Positions 1 through 4,683 of a stretch of DNA of 5,179 nucleotides are shown here, piece after piece; the first letter of the stretch is position 1; every line of letters begins with the position of its first letter. The notes under the pieces are model-generated. The model was not told the origin of the DNA. It saw only the letters and a program-made list of their open reading frames with translations, and ran no database searches. The stretch is taken from assembly GCA_017353815.1 (NCBI GenBank), contig JAFMSB010000155.1, positions 1 to 5,179 of the forward strand. Direction: 5' to 3'. Origin of the DNA: Methylocapsa sp. (GTDB lineage: Bacteria > Pseudomonadota > Alphaproteobacteria > Rhizobiales > Beijerinckiaceae). The position numbers and the translations under genes were made by a program.

Positions 1-339
1 TAGGCGGCGCGATTTTTAGTCGAGCGCGGCGCGGCAGCAAAATTGCGAGCACGTAACTCCTTGCAGGTGCAAGGCGGAGAGCGCTTCTCTGCCCAAATCC
101 ACAACTGCAACGGATGCGCCTGGTGCAAAGAACCGCCCGTGTTAAATTGCGCTGCCTAGGCTTGGGCGGCGCGCTGCCTCATCGCGAACTCGCGAGTAAG
201 CACGGAACAGCTGGCTCACTGCAGCTTCCCTTTCGGCACCTTACGATTGTGCTGCTCTCCCGCCACCCTTCCTGGTCTGCTGGCATTCTTGCTGGACCGC
301 GCGGCCTCACGCCAGGCATTCCTCCAGCCAGCTTTGTTG
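1..339. other. Left-edge stretch with no supported gene
   Basis: I see no convincing gene here. The plus-strand frame opening at 114 has no ribosome binding site, is rich in Arg, Pro and Ser, and runs antisense to the small membrane ORF at 340-453. Minus-strand frames are short and lack a start with a Shine-Dalgarno sequence. A GTG with an upstream GGAGG lies just beyond the 340 stop on the minus strand, but the peptide it would encode is Arg- and Ser-rich and unlike a natural protein. The one structured element is the perfect dyad at 59-74. There is no tRNA-like TTC-arm consensus. Confidence 0.6.
59..74. repeat. Perfect 7-bp inverted repeat, 2-base centre
   Basis: The sequence is CCTTGCA-GG-TGCAAGG, two perfect 7-base arms around GG. 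A compact 16-bp dyad like this suits a dimeric repressor or activator site better than an RNA hairpin, since a 2-base loop would have to open. No gene inside the window lies close enough to assign a target, so any regulated gene would be to the left of the edge. Function is unassigned. Confidence 0.35.
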
Positions 340-453
340 TCAGTCAGTCAAAACCCAGCGGCCAAAGAAGTAGAGCGCGACCACAAAAGCAACCGCGGTT
401 ACTGCCCCAATTGGCGTCCCAATCCAGCTCGCAATTTCCAGTAGTTCACCCAT
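340..453 (-). CDS. Small single-pass membrane protein, 37 aa, unknown
   Basis: This short reading frame has no family I recognise. It begins ATG at 453 and ends TGA at 342-340. The start is preceded by GGAGG six bases upstream, one of the best ribosome binding sites in the window. The peptide opens MGELLEIASW, then has a continuous hydrophobic stretch at about residues 11-31 (GTPIGAVTAVAFVVALYFFG), and ends with a short charged tail, RWVLTD. This is the layout of a single transmembrane helix with an acidic N-terminus and an Arg-Trp anchor at the far end. It stands alone in otherwise non-coding DNA, with a 7-bp stem (484-520) and a 10-bp dyad (560-582) in its upstream region. The SD, spacing and hydrophobic pattern support translation. 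The role is unknown. Confidence 0.6.
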   Translation of the reverse strand: MGELLEIASWIGTPIGAVTAVAFVVALYFFGRWVLTD

Positions 454-483
454 AACATTCCTCCGTCTGCTTTTCCTTGACTT

Positions 484-520
484 AGCTGCGCCGCGGAAAT
501 TCTACCTTGACCCCGCAGCT
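484..520 (-). repeat. 7-bp stem with 23-base loop upstream of small ORF
   Basis: AGCTGCG at 484-490 is matched perfectly by CGCAGCT at 514-520. The stem sits about 30 bases upstream of the ATG of the 37-residue membrane protein, just ahead of its GGAGG site, so on the minus strand it could form a leader stem-loop. Its loop contains TAGAAT, a possible -10 box, but no convincing -35 box is correctly spaced. Leader structure or operator cannot be told apart. Confidence 0.3.
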
Positions 521-559
521 CATCCGGGCTGCCAAGCTAATAGACTTTCGTAGGCGTCC

Positions 560-582
560 CTTGTGTCGAGTTTCGTCACAAG
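560..582. repeat. 10-bp near-perfect dyad, possible operator
   Basis: CTTGTGTCGA (560-569) and TCGTCACAAG (573-582) form a dyad of nine matching pairs with one symmetric T-T mismatch around a 3-base centre. The outer TGTG/CACA half-sites recall CRP/FNR-type sites, but their spacing (11 bases between TGTG and CACA) does not fit the standard CRP or FNR consensus. It lies 107 bases upstream of the ATG at 453, a plausible operator distance. It could equally be an RNA hairpin with a 3-base loop. Confidence 0.35.
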
Positions 583-960
583 CGCCCTGCCTTGCGAAAT
601 GTCTCAATTAGTGGCTGCCGGATGTTTACCTGCCGATGCGATGTTTCCGCGCCGCGAACCGATCGCATGTGCTCGTGGTTCACGCCCATGACCTAAGCGC
701 AGGCCCTACCCAGGACATTTACGTGATTACTATAGAGTCATTCGCGGACGCCGGTCAAGCGGCTCCTGGCATGGACAAAAGGGTCTGTTGTGCGCGGCTA
801 ACGATGCAAATACTGCGCTATGGAAACGGTTCCTCACCCTCTGCGGCAACCGCCGTTACCCTAGTGTTGCTGCTTCGCGAAAGGCCGGTTGAGGCTCCTC
901 TTCCGCGTCTACGGAATGCACGGGAATCCCCGGGTGCGACAAAAAGCGGCAAGCAACGCC

Positions 961-1015
961 AAAAAACAAAGCGCATGACCGGGCGGTCGCATTAGACTCA
1001 ACCGGCGAACGCCGG
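961..1015 (-). terminator. Candidate terminator region of the reductase gene
   Basis: On the minus strand, about 95 bases past the reductase stop, a GC-rich hairpin (CCGGCG/CGCCGG, 1002-1015) is followed by a second small stem (GACC-GCCC-GGTC) and then a T-rich tract, TTTGTTTTTT, at 961-970. The T tract lies six bases from the nearer stem rather than directly against it, so the fit to an intrinsic terminator is imperfect. Confidence 0.3.
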
Positions 1016-1066
1016 CGGAGCCCAAAGCTGCATCTCTGATGGCCGAGACATCCTAACACTTTACCT

Positions 1067-1089
1067 AAGAAATCTTGCCCAAGATTCTT
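1067..1089 (-). terminator. AT-rich stem-loop just after reductase stop
   Basis: Read on the minus strand, AAGAATCTTG-GG-CAAGATTTCTT is a 10-bp stem with one bulged T, beginning 20 bases beyond the TAG of the reductase. The 3' arm carries T-rich bases but no T-run follows the stem. It may be a weak terminator or a 3'-end stabilising hairpin, or contribute to termination with the element at 961-1015. Confidence 0.3.
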
Positions 1090-1108
1090 GGCCGGCAAGA
1101 CGCCTACG

Positions 1109-2617
1109 CTAAGGAATTCTGAATCTGGATTGCATGAGCTTTTGAGCCTGCAAAAACATCTCTTTTTTCTTGCCAGCTATGCCGCTATGCGCCGCCCGTG
1201 CGCCAAATTCCGCCATGCTCGCAGATGCGTTTTTCAGCCATAAGGCCAAGCCTGCGGGATCTTTTGCCGCCTCGCAGGCAAAGCGAAAACCGATCTGGGA
1301 CGTCCCCGAGCCAAGAGCCGCCCATCCCCGGGGGCTCGCAAGGGCCGCGGCGAGTGTCTGCGCCGCTTCACCGGCGGTGCCGCCGAGCAGCTTCAAGACA
1401 TCGCGAGCCGGCAAAAGCCCGGCGAAAATTCCCGCCAGCGTGTCCGCGAAGCTGCCATTCCTGCGGGCGCGCCCAGCGAGAATCTTAAACACCTCGATCC
1501 AAAGAGGAGCGAGCGTGCGGTTGCTGATCAAATGCACGATGAGCCGGGCGAGCGCCATGTCATAGCGCAGCTCGCTTTCGACGCGTGCAGCAAAAGGCGC
1601 AAGAGCCGGGGCAGAAAAATTGTCCGCATGCAGACAATGGGCGAGCGTCTCAGCCGCCCAGGAGGCGCTTTGCAAGGCATATTGGATGCCTTCGCCATTA
1701 AGCGGATTGATGAGGCCAGCGGCGTCGCCGATCAGCATGACGCGGCCGGACATGATCGGCAGCCTGTGATTGTAGGTGACTAAAGGCCAGCCCGCGATCT
1801 TGCCGCGCAGGCGCGCGTTGCGCAGGCGCGCCGCGAGCGCCTTATCCTCGCGGATCAGGCGGCGCAACATGGCAGCCGGCGTGAAATCATGGGCAGGCAA
1901 GGACTCAACCGCGATTCCAAGCCCGACATTCGCCGCGCCTTTTCCCGTGGGGAAGAGCCAATAGTAACCGGGAAGGCAGCTCGCATCGAAATAAAGATCC
2001 AGCTGCTCATCCGGGCCTTCGACATTGGTGAAATAGGCCCGTGAGGCGACAAACCGGTCGCGCCGCGGGGGGGCCGATCCGCGCAGGAGCCGCGCGACCT
2101 TCGAGCTTGCGCCATCGGCGCCAATCAGCAGCCGGCAGCGCAACGTCAGGGACCCTTGCGAATTCGCCACTTCCACAGTTGCAGAATCGCGGTCGGCGGT
2201 AAAATGGATGAGCTCGCAACCCTCCCTTACCCGGGCGCCGGCGTTGCGCGCAGCATCGAGGATAAACTTATCGAGCACAAAGCGGGGAATCACGCGCCCA
2301 TAAGGGGGCATGGAAGTGACCGCGGGGAAAGGCCGCGAGATAAGCTCTGCGCCGCCAACATAAATTGCGCCGCGCCAGCCAATGTTCGCCGCTGCGAAGC
2401 CATCCATCTGCGACACGCCAAGCGCATCGAGCTCGATCAATGCAGACGGACCAACAAAATCGCCGCATACCTTATCGCGAGGAAAGACCACGCGGTCGAG
2501 AAGCAGGACCGACGCTCCCAGGCGCGCGAGATGCGTGGCAGCGGCGGCCCCCGCTGGCCCGGCCCCGGCAATGATCACATCCGCGTCGTAACGCAGACTT
2601 CCTGCTGTTTTAACCAT
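1109..2617 (-). CDS. Geranylgeranyl-reductase-family FAD oxidoreductase
   Basis: This is a flavoprotein of the geranylgeranyl reductase (GGR) family, which saturates isoprenoid double bonds of, for example, chlorophyll, lipid or quinone side chains. The start ATG at 2617 (502 aa) is chosen because the dinucleotide fold begins at once and GGGAG lies just ahead, though only two bases away. An in-frame ATG at 2716 would add 33 residues with no flavoprotein character. Visible motifs are the Rossmann GAGPAG at 18-23 with acidic D41, FPRDKVCGD at 45-53, the GADGASS motif at 166-172, YYWLFP at 218-223, and the GD motif GDAAGLINPLNGEGI at 297-311. The FPRDKxCGD form resembles the MenJ-like branch more than ChlP/BchP, which usually carry a CGG. 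The usual fold appears to end near residue 410; about 90 further helical, Ala-rich residues follow and finish in KKKEMFLQAQK. No pigment or quinone genes adjoin it, so the substrate is unassigned. The family is clear; the exact reaction is not. Confidence 0.88.
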   Translation of the reverse strand: MVKTAGSLRYDADVIIAGAGPAGAAAATHLARLGASVLLLDRVVFPRDKVCGDFVGPSALIELDALGVSQMDGFAAANIGWRGAIYVGGAELISRPFPAVTSMPPYGRVIPRFVLDKFILDAARNAGARVREGCELIHFTADRDSATVEVANSQGSLTLRCRLLIGADGASSKVARLLRGSAPPRRDRFVASRAYFTNVEGPDEQLDLYFDASCLPGYYWLFPTGKGAANVGLGIAVESLPAHDFTPAAMLRRLIREDKALAARLRNARLRGKIAGWPLVTYNHRLPIMSGRVMLIGDAAGLINPLNGEGIQYALQSASWAAETLAHCLHADNFSAPALAPFAARVESELRYDMALARLIVHLISNRTLAPLWIEVFKILAGRARRNGSFADTLAGIFAGLLPARDVLKLLGGTAGEAAQTLAAALASPRGWAALGSGTSQIGFRFACEAAKDPAGLALWLKNASASMAEFGARAAHSGIAGKKKEMFLQAQKLMQSRFRIP

Positions 2618-2743
2618 TGCTCCCAATCTGCGCTTCCTATTCCAATCCCGGAAGTCATCGCAGATCACGGAATGAGTGATTCGCGCGCCCGCCCGCCCCG
2701 GATCAACTCCGGGCATGATGGAGTGAAATATCCGGGGCCCTAT
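2618..2743. other. Reductase leader and probable promoter region
   Basis: No gene is supported here. On the minus strand it carries the 6-bp GC-rich hairpin at 2697-2713, a G-rich run, and a small ATCAC/GTGAT dyad at 2664-2680. The plus-strand frame crossing it is antisense to the reductase. I could not identify a convincing -35/-10 pair. If the reductase has its own promoter it should lie here or within 2744-2840. Confidence 0.35.
2697..2713 (-). repeat. GC-rich hairpin upstream of reductase
   Basis: CCCGGA-TCAAC-TCCGGG is a perfect 6-bp stem with a 5-base loop. It lies between the DUF983 end and the reductase start. It is not followed by T residues on the minus strand, where the next bases are G-rich, so it is not a standard intrinsic terminator. 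It might act as a leader hairpin, a 3'-end hairpin for the upstream transcript, or nothing. Confidence 0.3.
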
Positions 2744-2857
2744 TTATTCCGGCTTCTGGTATAAGTGCCGTTCCCCGCAAGCCTTGGCAAGCCCGGCCTT
2801 GGCCGTCAAGAAAGCGGCAGGGCGCAGCGGATAGGCATCCTCATTGATGAGAGCCAT
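2744..2857 (-). CDS. Doubtful 37-aa ORF overlapping the DUF983 end
   Basis: The frame runs ATG at 2857 to TAA at 2746-2744 and begins MALINEDAYPLRPAAF, ending in HLYQKPE. Its ATG lies within the last codons of the DUF983 frame, a 17-base overlap of the kind that allows translational coupling. About two thirds of codons end in G or C, mildly coding-like. Against it, no good ribosome binding site precedes the ATG, no family is recognised, and there is no hydrophobic segment or motif. It could be a coupled small protein, a remnant of a larger gene, or chance. Confidence 0.27.
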   Translation of the reverse strand: MALINEDAYPLRPAAFLTAKAGLAKACGERHLYQKPE

Positions 2858-3223
2858 CGGGTGGCCCAACCTGGCCTTCTTGTGCCTTATAAAAATACTG
2901 CGAGCACACAAGCCATCTTTTTAATGGCCGCAACGGAAGTACACACAAAATGATCAGAAGCGGCAGGCTCGTAACCAGATGAACCCACCAGGGCGGCCTA
3001 TAGGCGCTATCAAACCAGAGCGCAAATCCACCGCGGGAAAAGACATCACCGTTAATGCAAAAAACGCCGGCCCGGCTCCGGGATCGGCAAATCCATAATC
3101 GAGTCCGCAGACGCCGCAGCGCGGCGCAAGTCTAAGGAAGCTGCGAAAGAGCTTGCCTTCTCCGCAGCGCGGGCAGAACCCGCGTGCCCCTGTCAGGATG
3201 GGATTTTTCGCGGCACTGTGCAT
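2841..3223 (-). pseudogene. DUF983 zinc-ribbon membrane protein, frameshifted
   Basis: DUF983 proteins are small membrane proteins of unknown function with an N-terminal zinc ribbon. The start ATG at 3223 has AGGA nine bases upstream and follows the rluC stop by 34 bases, suggesting one operon. The first frame gives residues 1-65, with two cysteine pairs (CPRC at 17-20, CGVC at 36-39) and the family's typical LDYGFADPGAGPAFF. At 3027-3028 the frame breaks: read directly, it gives an unrelated tail and stops at 2956. Shifting frame there yields FALWFDSAYRPPWWVHLVTS, then LPLLIILCVLPLRPLK and a TGA at 2843-2841, exactly the expected remainder with a second membrane segment. Adding one base, most simply a G to restore GGG and a Gly codon, gives an intact protein of 127 residues, normal for the family. 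With the rest so well kept, a sequencing or assembly error or a very recent mutation is likelier than old decay. Confidence 0.85.
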
Positions 3224-3257
3224 CTCTGGTATTCCTGTTCTCGCTGCGCCGAAAGTC

Positions 3258-4298
3258 TTACCCGGGCGCGTCCTCGATAGGATCAAAGCGTGTTATATCA
3301 AAGCCGAAAATTCCAAAGGCATGCCGCATATGCGGGGGAAGAGGCGCGGTGACGTCGAGCATTCCGCCCTTCGGATGGGGCAGCACCAACCGGCGCGCGA
3401 GAAGATGCAGCTTGCGCTCGGCCGCCCCGGGCAGTGCGCGCAATGCATCGCCGCCTGCGGGTCTTCCGCCATATTTTGGATCGCCTACTACGGGATGGCC
3501 GATTGCCTCCATATGGGCGCGCAATTGATGCGTGCGTCCGGTCACGGGCTTGAGCGAGAGCCAGGAGAGGAGCGGCGGCGCCTTATCGACGACCGCGTAA
3601 TAGGTCAGCGAATGGCGGGCGTCCTCCTCGCCATGCGCGGCGACGCGCATCTTTTCCTTCTCTCCCCCCGCCTTTGCGCCTCGCGCCGCGGCGGCGGTCT
3701 GCTGCTTCATTCCGCCGTCCTTGGCTAGGTAAAGCGAGATCCGGCCTTGGGCCGGCTTGGGCACCCCATGAACGAGCGCCCAATAGATTTTCCGCGCCTG
3801 GCGCGAGCGGAAAACTTCACCGAGCTCCGCTGCGATCTTTCTTGTCTTGGCGGCGAGCAACACACCTGATGTGTCGCGGTCGAGCCGGTGAACGAGCACA
3901 GGCCTTTCGCCACGCTCACTGGCAAGCGCCGCGAGCATCCCGTCGATATGGCGGGTCTGCCCCGATCCGCCTTGAACTGCAAGGCCGAAAGGCTTGTTGA
4001 GGACCAAAAGTTGGCGATCCTCGAAAAGGATCAGATCTTGCAACGTGCGCTTATCGGCTTCCGGGTCAAACCGGGCTGGGGCGGCGGATTCTGGAAGCTG
4101 CAATGGGGGCACACGCACCATCTGCCCCGGTGCGAGCCGCGTTGCTGTCTTTACCCGCGAGCCATTGACGCGCACCTCGCCGGTGCGAACGATTTTGTTG
4201 AGATGAGAAAGGGAAAGGCCTGGCATGCGCCGCTTGAACCAGCGGTCGAGTCGCAAGCCCTCTTCCTCCTCGGTGACCGTAAAAGTTTGGACAGCCAC
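3258..4298 (-). CDS. rluC: 23S rRNA pseudouridine synthase, RluC type
   Basis: This RluA/RluC/RluD-family enzyme isomerises uridines to pseudouridine in 23S rRNA; E. coli RluC modifies positions 955, 2504 and 2580. I choose the GTG at 4298 (346 aa) because AGGAG lies five bases upstream and the conserved S4 region follows directly. An ATG 60 bases earlier adds residues unlike the family. An S4 RNA-binding domain occupies about residues 13-75 (LDRWFKRRMPGLS, VRVNGSRVK). The catalytic domain has the motif HRLDRDTSG at 137-145 with catalytic Asp140, a Tyr at 172 (IYWALVHG), and GRTHQLRAHM at 254-263. The LDRWFKRR opening favours RluC over RluD. A basic, Ala- and Gly-rich insertion at about 193-228 interrupts the usual fold and looks like a surface loop. 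It ends TAA, 34 bases before DUF983. Which uridines it modifies in this organism is inference. Confidence 0.88.
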   Translation of the reverse strand: MAVQTFTVTEEEEGLRLDRWFKRRMPGLSLSHLNKIVRTGEVRVNGSRVKTATRLAPGQMVRVPPLQLPESAAPARFDPEADKRTLQDLILFEDRQLLVLNKPFGLAVQGGSGQTRHIDGMLAALASERGERPVLVHRLDRDTSGVLLAAKTRKIAAELGEVFRSRQARKIYWALVHGVPKPAQGRISLYLAKDGGMKQQTAAAARGAKAGGEKEKMRVAAHGEEDARHSLTYYAVVDKAPPLLSWLSLKPVTGRTHQLRAHMEAIGHPVVGDPKYGGRPAGGDALRALPGAAERKLHLLARRLVLPHPKGGMLDVTAPLPPHMRHAFGIFGFDITRFDPIEDAPG

Positions 4299-4332
4299 CA
4301 AAGCTCCTAAATAACCAACACGGACGCCCTCA

Positions 4333-4345
4333 GCGCCCGGGGCGC
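4333..4345. repeat. GC palindrome between DUF3096 and rluC
   Basis: GCGCCC-G-GGGCGC is a perfect 6-bp palindrome with a single central base, usable as a 5-bp stem with a 3-base loop. It lies 63 bases after the DUF3096 stop and 35 bases ahead of the rluC GTG. No T-run follows on the minus strand, so it is a poor intrinsic terminator. It could attenuate read-through or simply reflect GC-rich sequence. Confidence 0.28.
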
Positions 4346-4407
4346 CGCGCTCGACCACACTCGATCGAAGTCACATGGATGCTGCGCTTCTTGGGGTCAA
4401 ATCCGGT

Positions 4408-4551
4408 TCAGCGAATAATCCCAAGGCCCAAAATTCCTTGAATAATCAAGAAGACCGCTACAATGTAATTCAGCAGCCGCGGCATAATCAAGATCAGGAT
4501 ACCTGCGATCAAAGAGATAACCGGCTGGAGGTGCGCAACGCTTATGGTCAT
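4408..4551 (-). CDS. DUF3096 small membrane protein, 47 aa
   Basis: This short gene lies in a different frame from the longer spurious minus-strand frame covering 4397-4687. The ATG at 4551 is preceded by AGGAG with a 7-base gap; another in-frame ATG at 4557 sits too close to that site. The product begins MTISVAHLQPVISLIAG, continues with ILILIMPRLLNYIVAVFLII, and closes LGLGIIR, ending TGA. This matches the compact DUF3096 pattern: two short hydrophobic stretches (about 11-23 and 28-45) broken by a conserved MPRLLNYIVA turn, giving a hairpin-like inner-membrane protein with almost no soluble part. The function of the family is unknown. Its own leader and the hairpins on both sides suggest separate transcription from rlmJ and rluC. 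The family assignment rests on recall of the sequence pattern. Confidence 0.82.
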   Translation of the reverse strand: MTISVAHLQPVISLIAGILILIMPRLLNYIVAVFLIIQGILGLGIIR

Positions 4552-4600
4552 GCCCATGCTCCTCTAAGTGAGTGCTTCGGCTTCCGGTTAGGCGCCAGAT

Positions 4601-4620
4601 CGCCACACTCAATGTGGGCG
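4601..4620 (-). repeat. Hairpin in the DUF3096 leader
   Basis: CGCCACA-CTCAA-TGTGGGCG forms a 7-bp stem with one bulged G and a 5-base loop, 50 bases upstream of the DUF3096 start. It may be a leader stem-loop or an operator. I see no convincing promoter boxes: CATATA at about 4637-4642 on the minus strand is only a weak -10 candidate. Confidence 0.25.
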
Positions 4621-4659
4621 TACCCGGCCCATGCCTATATGATGCGCAGACAGGCAGGG

Positions 4660-4675
4660 TGCCAGCTCGCTGGCA
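4660..4675 (-). terminator. Candidate rlmJ terminator hairpin
   Basis: TGCCAGC-TC-GCTGGCA is a perfect 7-bp inverted repeat that begins eight bases past the rlmJ stop codon; between them lies the palindrome GGCGCGCC (4676-4683). Position and stem strength suit a transcript end, but the bases that follow on the minus strand (CCCTGCCTGTC) are not a T-run. It is therefore a U-poor candidate or an mRNA 3'-protecting hairpin. Confidence 0.35.
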
Positions 4676-4683
4676 GGCGCGCC

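Larger units (their letters stand above)
454..1108. other. Long gene-poor region between reductase and small ORF
   Basis: About 650 bases hold no gene I can support. The plus-strand frame 636-995 and the minus-strand frame 856-1098 have no ribosome binding site, no recognisable domain and a Cys-, Arg- and Ser-rich composition typical of chance frames. The region does contain dyads at 484-520, 560-582, 1002-1015 and 1067-1089, and on the minus strand a T-rich tract at 961-969. It therefore probably holds the 3' end of the reductase transcript and the leader of the small membrane ORF. An unannotated small RNA is possible but not shown. Confidence 0.55.

Noticed and set aside
59..74. MerR-type promoter dyad
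   Set aside because: No -35/-10 pair with 19-20 base spacing frames the dyad, and no MerR-family regulator gene is visible.
114..455. Plus-strand 113-codon frame (and the nested 247-444 frame)
   Set aside because: No ribosome binding site, Arg/Pro/Ser-rich chance-like composition, and antisense to the better supported small membrane ORF at 340-453.
481..840. General-stress (EcfG) promoter GGAAC-N16/17-CGTT upstream of the small ORF
   Set aside because: A GGAAC exists on the minus strand near 830, but the next CGTT is about 25 bases away, outside the accepted spacing.
636..995. Plus-strand 119-codon frame
   Set aside because: No Shine-Dalgarno sequence, no recognisable domain, and a tail of basic low-complexity residues; kept as non-coding.
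856..1098. Minus-strand 80-codon frame downstream of the reductase
   Set aside because: No SD before its ATG, Cys/Arg-rich composition, and it overlaps the likely terminator hairpins.
2680..2712. G-quadruplex in the G-rich minus-strand run before the reductase
   Set aside because: Only three close runs of three or more G are present, short of the four needed for a canonical quadruplex.
2618..2716. Upstream ATG giving a 535-residue reductase
   Set aside because: The extra 33 residues precede the Rossmann fold without any family character, and that ATG has no ribosome binding site.
2156..2764. Plus-strand 202-codon frame
   Set aside because: Runs antisense to the N-terminal half of the reductase; a typical shadow frame in GC-rich DNA with no family character.
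3153..3728. Plus-strand 191-codon frame
   Set aside because: Antisense to rluC and DUF983, both strongly supported; no domain recognised.
3888..4310. Plus-strand 140-codon frame
   Set aside because: Antisense to the S4 and catalytic regions of the RluC-type gene.
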